Part shown: positions 10,838 through 22,606 of the stretch, piece by piece
Position numbering within the stretch: position 1 is the stretch's first letter
How the letters are laid out: every line of letters starts with the position of its first letter
Assembly (NCBI GenBank): GCA_030674155.1
Contig: CM060335.1
Span: 27,170,097-27,234,096, forward strand
Reading direction: 5' to 3'
Length of the DNA: 64,000 nucleotides
Origin: Stramonita haemastoma
Lineage: Eukaryota; Mollusca; Gastropoda; Neogastropoda; Muricidae
The notes under the pieces: model-generated
Databases searched by the model: none
What the model was told of the DNA's origin: nothing
The model's input: only the letters and a program-made list of their open reading frames with translations
Translations under genes and position numbers: made by a program

Positions 10838-11235
10838 CGGTGGTCTAGGGGGTAACACGCCTTACCTAGAAAGCAAAAAGTCCGGGTCGGAGTGTGCGGT
10901 GGTTCGTACCCCGTTTAGACCCAAAACTTTCCCCCCATCCTTTAGACCCTGAGTGGTGGTCTGGGCGCTAGTCTTTCGGATGAGACGATAACCGAGGTCC
11001 CGTGTGTTACACATCACTATTTAGCGCACGTAAAAGAACCCACGGCAACAAGGGGGTTGACCGTGGCAAAGTTCTGTAGAAAAAAGTCACTTTGATATGG
11101 AAAACAAATACACTTGCATGCAGGAAAAAGAAAAAAAATGGTAGGCGCTGCACATGTGGCGACGCGCTCTCCCCGGGGAGAGCAGCCCGGATTTCACGCA
11201 GAGAAATCTGCTGTGACATAAAGTGGTACAAAATA
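10838..11235 (+). mobile_element. SINE-C, a second tRNA-headed SINE family
   Basis: Head GGTCTAGGGGGTAACACGCC with the B-box-like GTGGTTCGTACCCC. Central domain AGTCTTTCGGATGAGACGAT and AACCGAGGTCCCGTGTG, then GCGCACGTAAAAGAACCCAC, a GACGCGCTCTCC stretch and an A-rich end. The type is familiar from invertebrate genomes. It shares its central domain with SINE-A. Confidence 0.8.
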
Positions 11236-11624
11236 CAAATAAGGCTATCCTGCCCCCAGTTTGTGTGCTCCTGTTAGCGTTGGCTATCATTGGCCTGCCC
11301 TTTGACAAGACAATGGATGGATTTTCAAACCTGTGCAAGAAAATTGTGCATTTATCCGTACACAGGGTCTCCGTTTGAAGAGTCGCCCAAAGAACTTGAA
11401 GGGAATATGAAATCAAAATCACTAAAAACTCCAAAGGAGAACACAAATCCTTTAAAGGGACAGCTCATCAGCGGCCCCAGGTTCGCCCTCAGACTTCATA
11501 CAGTTTCAAGTTCACGCTGTTACTGCTCGGTGTTTCCAGCCACACCAAACATTTATGACAGATACAGAATATGATCTTCTTGCAATGATTTGCAGGTAAG
11601 TATTCAGCTGTTGCATAATGATTT

Positions 11625-12225
11625 TCTCAAGAAAGATGTTGAATAAAGCACGTGAAAGTGTGCCACCCTGCCTGACTCCTGCCCCAGCTCAAAAAGATTC
11701 TCCTACCTGGCCGTTCATAAGGACTGTACCCATGTCATTGCTATAGAGAGCATGATTTATGCCATTTCCTGCTTAATGGTGAAATCTTAACAGTTTGCCT
11801 CAATCCCTCATACCACACCCTGTCAAACGCTTTTTTAAAGTCAATGAAGTAGTGAAATAGAACTTTCTGGTGTTCCAGGTCTGGAACCAGCTTGTTCTCC
11901 TGCTAACATGATTTGACTAATTTGAGATTGTATTAGAGTCCCAGCGAATCCGAATTAGGGTCTGTGGCAGAAGTCATCCCACTTCAGTGCCTCGGGCCAC
12001 ACCCAAACTAGTACAGGTCTGTTCAGCAATGGGCCAAGCCCGCACAACCACAAGAGTGCTGCACAATCCTGAACTGAATTTCTTCTGCTAGTACATCTTC
12101 GGCACATCTGAAAAGTAAAGGTAGTTTATTCAGAATGATTCTCAACATTATCTTGCTTAGGTGGGTTATAAGGCTTTTAGTTTGGTACTTCTGGTGCTGT
12201 CGCACATTATCTTACATTGGGATCA
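11625..12225 (-). mobile_element. RTE LINE relic, reverse transcriptase region
   Basis: Minus-strand reading gives SLITHLSKIMLRIILNKL and AEDVLAEEIQFR. After an unrelated stretch at about 11925-12050 comes HYFIDFKKAFDRVWYEGL and a broken tail. These are RTE RT blocks, badly frameshifted and interrupted. Confidence 0.75.
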
Positions 12226-12351
12226 TGAGAGCCTGCGTCCACATTTGAGGTCATACTTATATTGGCGATGGAGATTTTTGGACAATGTGTTGTCAACATA
12301 TCTAATGTGTCTTCAGTTTTGTGCTTGATTTTTTCCCCTCTTTTTTTGCGT

Positions 12352-12455
12352 TCCCTCGGCCAGAGCTCCGAGGTTCACAAATGGTGAGATTTTATGTGCA
12401 TGCGACCCCCACCCCCACCCCCACCATTTAGGTAGCCGCATTCCGACTACGGGAG
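12352..12455 (-). repeat. Repeat D copy
   Basis: Reverse complement shows GGAATGCGGCTACCTAAATGG, an expanded GTGGGGGTGGGGG block, CACCATTTGTGAACCTCGG and AGCTCTGGCCGAGGGAACG. The 3' hairpin CCTCGG/CCGAGG is perfect here. Confidence 0.65.
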
Positions 12456-12659
12456 CGCTTGATTAATTCACCAGGGATGCTGTTCACTGTTGGTGAAGAG
12501 GTGAACAACTGGCAAAGCTTTTGGACTGGCCCGCACCCAAAAAATGTGAATGTATTATCCAAAAATTGTTTAAATGATCATTCCAGAAACACTGTGAAAG
12601 AAATCTTGTTGAGCAGTCAATTCTAGCTGACATGAAGAATCTCTTCTCCTCTGCTAATC

Positions 12660-12679
12660 TCTCTCTCTCTCTCCCTCAT

Positions 12680-12710
<31 letters not shown>

Positions 12711-12849
12711 CCCTTCTCTCTCTCTTGAAAAAAAGTATGTAATCTTACTTACTCTGTTACCCTTGATAAATTCATTCTCTCATCTCTCCTCTCTCTCTCT
12801 CTTCTCTCTCTCCTCTCTCTCTCTCCTCTCTCTCTTCTCTCTCTCTCTC
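12660..12849 (+). repeat. (TC)n array, imperfect, split by a short unique stretch
   Basis: Two TC-rich runs (about 12660-12725 and 12776-12849) separated by about 50 bp. The second abuts the 5' end of the LINE at 12850 with no spacer. Confidence 0.9.
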
Positions 12850-15015
12850 GATAAAAGACAGAAGTTAAAAAAACTAAAAACAGAAAGTTTGTCAAGAGAA
12901 ATGGATAATTCTTCTCAGTTTTGGAACCAGTTAAGAAGTATGGGATGCGGTGGGAAAAAGAGAATTGGTAACAATATTAGTAAGGAAGAGTGGTTTAACC
13001 ATTAAAAAAGTCTGTTTCAAAATAGTAATGAAGAGATAGACCATAGGGTAATTGAAGCTGATTTATCTGAAGAGAATAATCATGAGTTAAATCAGCCCAT
13101 AACAGAAGTAGAAGTCACTCAAGCCATTAGAAAACTCAAGAAAGGTAAAGCAAGTGGCATTGATGCCATTTCTGCTGAAATGCTACAGGCTGGTGGGGAA
13201 GAGGTATATTCCTTTTTGACAAAACTGTTCAATACTATTTTTGAGCAAGGTATTTTTCCGCAGGAATGGTTAAAAGTCATTATCATCCCAATATATAAAA
13301 AAAGAAATCCTGAAATGGTTGATAACTACAGAGGAATATCACTACTTAGCATTATTTCAAAGTGTTACACAAGTATTCTAAACAAAAGACTGTACACATG
13401 GCTAGAAGATAATGATTTACTTTCAGATTCCCAAGCAGGATTTCGTAAGAATCACTCAACGGTCGATCATATTTTTACATTGTATGCAACAGTTCAGAAA
13501 TATTTGTGTAAAAAAGACAGAAAATTATATGTTGCATTTGTAGATTTTAGAAAAGCCTTCGACTCTGTTCGACATGACAAACTTTTAGAGTGTATAAATG
13601 CTCAAGGTGTAAAAGGAAAATTCTTTGCCTGTTTAAAAGCTATGTACCAATCATTGTTGTCATGTATATGTATAAACCATGAACTCTCAGAAATGTTTGA
13701 ATGTCCTATTGGTGTTCGGCAAGGATGCGTTATGAGTCCCACATTGTTTTCAATTTTTATTGATCAGTTAGCACACAACATTAAAGAAAAGGGCAAACAT
13801 GGAGCACTGTTATCAGATTATATGGAGCTTTTCATATTGCTATTTGCTGATGATGTTGCTTTACTTTCAACTCCCCCTATGGGCCTTCAAACTCAACTTA
13901 ATGTGTTGCATGAATGTTGCAAAAAACTAAAGCTATGTGTTAATTCCGAAAAGACAAAAGTGATAGTATTTAGAAAAGGGGGGTACTTAGGAATGCATGA
14001 AAAATGGTTCTACAATTCTGAGAAATTAGAGGTGGTTAATAATTATTGTTATTTGGGGTTTAACTTTACAACTATGATCAGTGTTAAAAGAGGTACTATA
14101 CATCTAGCAGCAAAGGGGAAAAAAGCAGTTCTTCAATTAAATAAGGTGTTTCAAAAGTATAAAGAGATGACCTTGAATGTATTTTTCAAAAATTTTGACT
14201 CTAAAATTCAATCAATACTATTATATTCATCAGAATTATGGGGACTGCAGAGACTAGAGCACATAGAAAAGGTTCATTTAATGGCTTGTAAACGTTTTCT
14301 AGGAGTCCCAGCAAGAGCACCAAATAAGATGGTTTATGGTGAGCTGGGAAGATATCCATTATATATTCATTCTTGTGTTAATTGCTTGAGATACTGGCTA
14401 AAACTGTTACAGATGGACAGAAATAGACTACCGCATAAGGCTTACGCAATGCTATTTGAATTAGATAGATCTGGAAAGGACTGTTGGGCTACAAAAGTAA
14501 GAGAAATTTTATGTGAGACTGGATTTAGTATTGTGTGGATGCAGCATAGCGTTGGGGATGTAAAAATGTTTTTACGTGTATTTAAACGAAGGCTAATTGA
14601 TTTGTTCATCCAGGAATGGGATGGAACCATCAGAGACCGTACAAGGTATGATTTATATCAAACATTCAAATCAGTTTTTGAAAAAGAAAAATATGTGTGT
14701 AATATGGAGACGTATTGTTTTCGTGTTGCCATTACCCAATTGAGATTGAATGTGCTTCCGCTTAAAAATAAGGTAAATAGATACAGTGAGGTAGCACAGG
14801 TTAGAAACTGTCCATTTTGTAATGACAAACCTGAAAACGAGCACCATTTTATTTTTGATTGCTGTCTCTATAAAGACTTACGGGATAAATTTCTAAAAGA
14901 TTCAGTAAATGTTCCTGTACATGCGCTTTTAAAAGCAACAAATGCAAATTACAGACACAATTTGTCCAGATTTGTTTTCCATGCAGTAAACAGAAGGCAA
15001 GGTGCAATTCTTTAA
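12850..15015 (+). pseudogene. LINE ORF2-type reverse transcriptase, 5'-truncated, one nonsense codon
   Basis: One frame runs from 12850 to the TAA at 15013-15015, broken only by an in-frame TAA at 13003-13005. After the stop the frame is open for about 670 codons; its first long methionine start is the ATG at 13180. In order: linker; KASGIDAISAEMLQ; VIIIPIYKKRN and NYRGISLLSIISK; QAGFRKNHSTVDH; YVAFVDFRKAFDSV; IGVRQGCVMSPTLFSIFI; catalytic LLFADDVALLS; SEKTKVIVF; YCYLGFNF; then a C-terminal domain ending with a zinc-knuckle-like CPFCNDKPENEHHFIFDC. The RT centre FADD is intact. The single break suggests a fairly recent copy. A 5'-truncated LINE has no promoter of its own. Confidence 0.88.
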
Positions 15016-15246
15016 AGTCCTCTAAAGATAAAGAAAGTAATATGCTTTCTGTTTATAAGTTATCTACTTATTTGATTTCATGTTTTGAAAAGGTGTTCGT
15101 TGCCTTGAGCTCTTTTGGTAGGCTTTGAAGTGCAGATTAATACTGTCATGACTAAGAAGGTTGTAAATTGCTGTTTCATATTTTACAACATTTTGATGTA
15201 TAGTGGCCAAAGGCCAAAGGCTAAAGTACACTAAAATCTCTGAGTT
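12850..15246 (+). mobile_element. L1/Tx1-like LINE copy 1, flanked on both sides by (TC)n
   Basis: The sequence switches from (TC)n to LINE coding sequence at 12850 and from LINE 3' UTR back to (TC)n near 15247. The 3' end has GGCCAAAGGCCAAAGGCTAA, then a weak ACTAAAATC signal and GAGTTCTCTCTC. It is 5'-truncated inside the linker before the RT domain; no endonuclease is present. It heads a cluster of four related copies in one orientation, each separated by a TC array. Confidence 0.88.
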
Positions 15247-15252
15247 CTCTCT

Positions 15253-15333
<81 letters not shown>
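15247..15333 (+). repeat. (TC)n array between LINE copies 1 and 2
   Basis: About 85 bp, nearly pure TC, abutting LINE sequence on both sides. Confidence 0.95.
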
Positions 15334-15336
<3 letters not shown>

Positions 15337-15805
15337 GTACACTGCATTTTATGTTTATATGTTGAATGCCTGTGTTGACATTGTCCGGTATAACTGTAAT
15401 ATCAAGTTTGATCCAGTTTTGCTTTGCGCAATGTTAAACCTTGTAACTCTGAGCTAAGATCTGTTTGTATTAAGTCAGCACTTTATTTGGGATTTTGGAA
15501 TATACATTTTCAGGAGTGCAGTTTAGGTACATGCCAAAGTGTTTAATGTGGCAACGTATTACCCAGGACTACGAGAAGTTATGTATCATTTTATCATTTT
15601 TTCCCTTGTGAATTGTATTGTGACCAAAGGCCAAAGACCAGTTTGGGTACATACCAAAGTGTATAATCATAGCAACGTTTTACCGAAGACTGTGTGAAGT
15701 TCTAGACTATTTCATTTTCTTTTTTTCTCCTTCCCTTTGAATTGTATTGTGGTCAAAGGCTGAAGTACAATAAATCATTTCAGTGTTCAGTGTTCAGTGT
15801 TCAGT

Positions 15806-15808
<3 letters not shown>
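15334..15808 (+). mobile_element. L1/Tx1-like LINE copy 2, 3' UTR only, flanked by (TC)n
   Basis: Non-coding, starting and ending at TC arrays. It holds two diverged tandem copies of a segment of about 120 bp (GGTACATGCCAAAGTGT and GGTACATACCAAAGTGT; TTGTATTGTGACCAAAGGCC and TTGTATTGTGGTCAAAGGC). The end GAAGTACAATAAATCATTTC carries a poly(A) signal and four CAGTGTT units before the TC array. The end matches copy 1, so it is the same subfamily. Confidence 0.8.
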
Positions 15809-15886
<78 letters not shown>

Positions 15887-15909
15887 CCCCCCCCAAAAAA
15901 AAAAAAAAA
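15809..15909 (+). repeat. (TC)n then (C)9 then (A)15
   Basis: About 77 bp of TC followed by a C run and an A run directly before a truncated SINE-A. A similar C-run/A-run block occurs at 50837-50883. Confidence 0.9.

Positions 15910-16861
<952 letters not shown>

Positions 16862-16947
<86 letters not shown>
16862..16947 (+). repeat. (TC)n array
   Basis: About 85 bp of pure TC between LINE copies 3 and 4. Confidence 0.95.
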
Positions 16948-16950
<3 letters not shown>

Positions 16951-18036
16951 ATAATGTCCAAAACTGTACTATATGGAGAAGCAGGAAGATATCCTTTACA
17001 CATCAGAACGTCTGTTAAGATGTATGAAGCCCTGATATAAACACAACTGTAGAAGTTTCAGTAGTTACTGAAACTTCCACAGCTACGTTTGTGTAGGCAA
17101 TCTTGTGACATGATGGTTATGCAAATGGAGTTGGGTAAGAAGAATTGGGCATATCAAGCTCGTTGTGTCAGAATATGGTTTTGGAATGGTGAGGTTGTTT
17201 CAGGAAGTAGGTAACGAGCATCCGTTTATTTCTGAGTTTAAAGACAGACTCATTTGTTCTTTTAAACAAAATTGGCAATCAGATATAGAAAGTAAAGAAG
17301 ATAAATGCCTCTGGTTTTTTGTTGTTTCTTTTAAATGTGCATTTCAGGCAGAAAAATATGTTCGAATAGTTGTTGACGGCATTGGGCACATTATGCAAGA
17401 TTTCGAATAGGAACGCTTAGTTTTAATGCAAACAGCAGATGGTTTCGACCCGAGACGTCCACACAGTTCCCATGCCCTATATGTGGAAGCACATTTCCTA
17501 TTTCAGTGTTAAGCATATGTTTTTATTCGTGAAAACTGTACTATTTTCAATTAAGAAGCTTTTCGAAGGCAATATATTTATTGTCTTATCTTCTGATGAT
17601 GATATTGTGATAAAATCTGATGCAAAGTTTATTGCTGAGGCACAGAAACTACGACAATTACATCTGAACAATTAGTTTAGTATTTTGTGACACATCTAAA
17701 GATACATTTATATGCTGAAATCTTCAGCAATAATACTTATTGAAAAATTCACATAGAATTCGATTGCATGGTAGAATACAGCATTCTAGAATATTCTTGT
17801 TATTATTTTAGTTGTTTATCGTTTCCTGTTGTTTATCCTTGACATTACTTTCTGTTCAGTTTGTAGCTGAGGTTAGGACAAAGCTCAGAGTTGTATCCAT
17901 GTAGAAAGAACTCTTCTTTTCCTTACGTTAATTGCAGCATGTAATTTCTCTTGTATTTATTTGTATTTACAAAAGAAAATCGCGTGTAACCTCTATTGTC
18001 AAAGGGCCACTTTGGGCAATGACAATAAATTGGTCG

Positions 18037-18039
<3 letters not shown>
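16948..18039 (+). mobile_element. L1/Tx1-like LINE copy 4, broken, (TC)n at 5' end and (TG)n at 3' end
   Basis: Starts flush after TC with a frame reading VLYGEAGRYPLHI, the counterpart of MVYGELGRYPLYI in copy 1. It continues in changing frames through SEFKDRLICSFKQNWQSD and a C-x2-C block PCPICGSTFPI. A fold-back palindrome lies at about 17043-17096. The 3' end AAGGGCCACTTTGGGCAATG, then ACAATAAATTGG, meets a (TG)n array at 18040. Several frameshifts. Confidence 0.75.

Positions 18040-18120
<81 letters not shown>
18040..18120 (+). repeat. (TG)n microsatellite
   Basis: About 80 bp pure TG, directly after the 3' end of LINE copy 4. Confidence 0.95.
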
Positions 18121-18124
<4 letters not shown>

Positions 18125-19264
18125 TGTTTTCGTGGGGTTTTCTGTCACTATTCTTATTATTTGTTTTCACGTGCGTTTCTTTTAAAGTCCTAGTTCTCTA
18201 TGTAAATGCCAACTTGTTCGTTTGTTTGTTTACTCGCTTGCTTCCTAGGCTAACTGTTTGCTTTTGTCTGTTATCCGAGAAATAACAGCAGACTGGCAGA
18301 GGCAGAGAGGAGGAAGGAAAGAAAATGAATACCTACATCGACATATTACAGAGGTCACAAAAACAACGTCACTCTAGTCCAGAACTGCACTAAAACCAGG
18401 ACATCACTACATTGTGTATTGAGCGTGATTAAAAACTACAGTTTTCACCACAATGCTGATAGCCCCAGATGGTTTCCCCTTGTAAAACATGTTTGTTCCA
18501 ATACCAGCCGTGCACGCTTAGGCAGGAAAACAGCGCGGCAGCCTTCTCACCATTGTGAGAACGATGGAGAATGATTGTAGGGAATGCACCTGCCCCATTG
18601 TTATAGAAGAGGACAGTGGATTCTTTTGCTGCACAAGAAGCTTCAGAAAAGTTTGAATACCAACACATCGAATAGGACTGGTTTGAAATTACCACCAGAC
18701 GAAATGAAGTCAGTATTGACAAGTTCTTTATATTCTTAACTTCAAAAATTTACATTTTTGAAAATATTTTTTTCCTAAGAGATACAGAGATGATTGTTTA
18801 TAAATACAATTCAAATTTCTGGAACACTAAATACTTCCCCCAAAATGGGATATGCTCATATTCTCATTCTTATACAGTCCAGTATTTACTTTTTAATGAT
18901 CCTATTCTTTAAGACTTGTTTGCAAAGAAGGTAGTTGTTACGAATTCAAAATCATCAGGATGTTCAAAAGTTCAAAGTGATTCTCGGAGAAACATAGAAC
19001 ATCAAATACTAAAGTCACAACCATATTCAATTTTCGAAAATTTATGAGGGAATGAAACAAAATAATTAAGAATCATCAATATTGGAAAGAGGTTTGCAGC
19101 AAAGATAGAAAAAGAACTTCTAATAAAATATTTTTTTCTTCAAAGTTGTGGGATGGTATAACAAAATCTGTACCTACTTGTTTGTTATCAAGTTTTGATC
19201 CGTCTGTGTATTTTTTAAGTGACGCGAATAGTGATGTGCGAATTCTCTGAGCTTGTAATATTAG

Positions 19265-19296
<32 letters not shown>

Positions 19297-19595
19297 GGCC
19301 TCTTTCTTCTGTTAATGGTATAGATTTATTTCTGTTTACTTTATATATTTGTTTGTTTGTTTACCAATGTTGATGATTTCATTCTTGCTTAGTTTGAATC
19401 AAAACAATTTAAATACATGATCTTATGCTTTAGATGTCGTGGCAAAGCAACAAAAATAAAGATTTCAAGAAAAATGGTAAGACTCATAAAAATAAAACTT
19501 GTCACTGGTGTACAGAAAAATAGAAAACTGTGAAACAAACTAATGTTAAACAAACTTCCATCAGGATGAGGTCATTGTTTGGTATAAGACCCCCC

Positions 19596-19600
<5 letters not shown>
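18121..19600. other. No gene seen
   Basis: AT-rich sequence with no recognised element and no supportable exon. A 97-codon minus frame at 18429-18722 resembles nothing I know and has ordinary composition. A G run lies at about 19279-19296. Confidence 0.5.
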
Positions 19601-19630
<30 letters not shown>

Positions 19631-19631
19631 A

Positions 19632-19987
<356 letters not shown>

Positions 19988-20334
19988 TCAGGGTAGGCCT
20001 ACATGCTGCGTACATTAGTGTCATCTACGCTACTGATCATAGCTGGCCTACTTTTCTCCAAAACTGTACCTGGGAGTTTTCGGTGAGTGCAATATGTTCT
20101 TTGCTCACCTGTTGACCCTGGGAACCTTGGCCTATTCTTGCATTTCAGCGACTTAAAAGGGGGGGGGGGGGAGTTAATATTGATTTGAACAGAAAAGAAA
20201 ACATAAAACATATACACGCTGAAGCAGACTGAAACCTGAACAAGTCTTTAAAAAAAATATTTAGAAAGAAACGGTCGACAAAGTAGAGGTTCTGACAATG
20301 AAACGTTTAGTTTTTCTCTTCTTCCAACGCCTAG

Positions 20335-20425
20335 TCAGCAACTATTGTTACCTGTCATCTGAGCCACAATGTGCTGGCCTGCCATTGAGCACCTTACCAT
20401 CCATGAGTGGCACATCTGACTTCGG
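20335..20425 (-). repeat. Repeat E copy, diverged
   Basis: Reverse complement of CAACTATTGTTACCTGTCAT, then CTGAGCCACAATGTGCTGG, matching the better copy at 62458 and the plus-strand copies at 28259, 31880 and 34145. A downstream AATGGACC...AAGGAGG.GACAGGAAG stretch also matches the flank of the 62458 copy. Confidence 0.5.
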
Positions 20426-20837
20426 CCTTGGAGAGAACATATTACAGTTGAAGTCTCTCTGGAAGAGAGGCAAAAGAATGGACCCCCCAAAACAGCCGAA
20501 AGTAGACAAGAAGGAGGTGACAGGAAGAAAAGGAACAAGGTAGAAACAAAGAGAGGGATAGAAAAGAGGGGATTCTATATGCACAATTTGCAGAATGTGG
20601 GGATTCTATTCATGCTGACAGTCATCTGGCATCGCCACGGGGTGGGGGGCGGGGACAGGGGTAGAATAAAATATAAGATGCGAAGAGTATCTTAACCAAT
20701 CGGTTCGTATGTTGTCTTTAATTTTTAAAAAAAGGAAAAATATATTAAATAATTCAATTAAAATGTTTCCAGCTTAGATTATGCGATAGAATCCTAGTTA
20801 TAAACAGAACCTTGAATAAAATGAAGTGAACATGCAG

Positions 20838-20930
20838 TCACCTTACTGGTGGCCTAAACGGTCACATATGCAAAAATCTCGCCACCTTAGGTGAACCTCG
20901 GAGTTCTAGCCGAGGAACGAAAACAAAGAA
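20838..20930 (+). repeat. Repeat D copy
   Basis: GGTCACATATGCAAAAATCTC, GGTGAACCTCGGAGTTCTAG and CCGAGGAACGAAAA. The CCTCGG/CCGAGG hairpin is perfect. Confidence 0.6.
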
Positions 20931-21284
20931 AAGTATGTAATTCAAGTTTCGAATTTCGAGACAACTTTATATCATTTCTTAAAGAGGAATCATGACAGGT
21001 GCAATACCACTGAATAGAAGACAATAAAGCATTCAAATCAAACAAAAATTTAAAAAATTTAAGATACATAAATATGTTGATTTCCTACAGGATGCATGGG
21101 GCATTGGAGACAGAAAAGCAAAATACTAAAAAGTGTATAAATGTCGACTTGATAAAACGAACTCTATTATCGACATCTTCATGAACAAATTAAAAAATGA
21201 AAAAAAGGGGGTAGGGGATTGACACATTGCTTACGAATGCAATTCAATGACTTTCAAAAAGAAAAGGCATCCATGTGTAAAGAT

Positions 21285-21311
21285 GGGGGGGGGGGGGGGG
21301 GGGGGGGGGGG
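21285..21311 (+). repeat. (G)27 run
   Basis: 27 consecutive G, next to a short TATATATA. Part of a run of G or C homopolymers through the window. Confidence 0.9.
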
Positions 21312-21802
21312 TATATATATTGAAATACATGAAATGAAAAGTAGGCAGTAAGAATGAATGATGAATGAATGAATGAATGAATGAATTAAAAATCTTTATT
21401 TATCAAGGGTAAGAGAGTGAGTATTCACTTACTTTTTTTTCATCCGGCCCTTGCCCTGATTAGGGAATAATAAAGTAAACAAACAAACAAAAAGCACACA
21501 ACCCCCCATACAAAACAAAAAAAACAACAACAAAACAAGACAAAAGGAAAGCATAACCACCATCACCAACAATAAAAGTTCAACCAATGACTTAAAAAAA
21601 AAGGAGATAGGTATACATTCAACAAGTGCATCCCCATTGGATACAATGGGTTTTTTTAAACAAAAGAGATATGTATTCAACAAATACATGATCCCTAACT
21701 GACCCGAACATTAATGTCAACACAGATACACTGATTGTAATTAAATAAATCTATAAATAGGGGCCTAGATTAAAATATAAAAAAAGTGAGAGGAGACAAC
21801 AG

Positions 21803-21837
21803 ACATGATTATGTCTGTGAAGATGGCCAATATACGA
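21803..21837 (+). repeat. 35-bp partial copy of the ATP6AP2 start-codon region
   Basis: 33 of 35 bases match 22547-22581, including 25 in a row that end in ATGGC. Codons 2-5 would read as in the real exon except for two changes. The copy runs into a (TA)n array at about 21839 and has no donor site, so it cannot be an exon as it stands. Confidence 0.85.
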
Positions 21838-21838
21838 A

Positions 21839-21850
21839 CATATATATATA

Positions 21851-21906
<56 letters not shown>
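21839..21906 (+). repeat. (TA)n microsatellite
   Basis: About 68 bp of TA with one slip, beginning immediately after the exon-1 look-alike. Confidence 0.95.
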
Positions 21907-21913
<7 letters not shown>

Positions 21914-22216
21914 TTTTCAGAAATCTTTCTTACTTTACAACGATGTAATTTGCAGAAGGAAAAAATGAGAGCGTACAATGGAATAATTGAAAAAAGAAGA
22001 AAAAAGAAAACAGTTAAGTAATCTGGAGAACAATGAACAAAATTTATTATTTCGATTTCCATAGAATAGGGTCAACGAAAGCAAAACAAAACAAAGTGAA
22101 GGCAAAACTTATGTGACAACTGCCAAAACACGGCCACAGTAAATATGCAACCATCCAAATTGATACAAAATAAGCTGCTTTAACAGTCGTACACATTTGA
22201 TAGGTTATCAAGTAGT

Positions 22217-22256
<40 letters not shown>

Positions 22257-22300
22257 TACAGTTTCGTACAGTTCTCTCCTACGTGCTGTATGGATCACTG

Positions 22301-22308
22301 CACGTGAC
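22301..22308 (+). promoter_or_regulatory. E-box/CLEAR-like motif upstream of ATP6AP2
   Basis: CACGTGAC, whose reverse complement GTCACGTG matches eight of the ten CLEAR consensus bases GTCACGTGAC as I remember it. It lies about 260 bases upstream of the start codon. V-ATPase genes are classic TFEB/TFE3 targets in vertebrates; use of this site here is inference. Confidence 0.4.
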
Positions 22309-22499
22309 TAGGTGAGTGTGCTCGCGCACTTTTGTAGATTATGAATATAAAACTTAAATATTTTAAAAATCACACATATGATCTATTTCTTTGGCTGCTC
22401 TATCATTTTTGTTTCGTGATTGTTTATTTATCACTATTACGTTTTTGTAGTTATCTTTTTTTTTTCTCTCTCAGTAAGCAGTTTCGTAGCGTGATAGCC

Positions 22500-22506
22500 T
22501 ATAAAG
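22500..22506 (+). promoter_or_regulatory. TATA-like box of ATP6AP2
   Basis: TATAAAG 61 bases before the ATG. If used, transcription would start near 22530 and give a leader of about 35-40 bases. A second E-box-like GTCACATGAT follows at 22544-22553 inside that leader. Confidence 0.35.
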
Positions 22507-22566
22507 GGACATGACTCTGTTTCCCTGATTTATTCCGTCCCATGTCACATGATTATGTCTGTGAAG

Positions 22567-22606
22567 ATGGCGAATGTACGACTGTTGTTGGCAGCCCTGG
22601 CCTCTT
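22567..22606 (+). CDS. ATP6AP2: ATP6AP2 coding exon 1 (signal peptide start)
   Basis: ATG in GTGAAGATGGCG begins 13 codons plus one base before the donor GTAAGA. The residues [13 protein letters not shown] are a typical signal-peptide start. It joins exon 2 through a TGT cysteine codon. Confidence 0.88.

Noticed and set aside
20298..20543. 81-residue plus frame with LPSMSGTSDFGLGENI
   Set aside because: Part of the sequence matches the flank of repeat E at 62458-62650 and is not conserved in frame.
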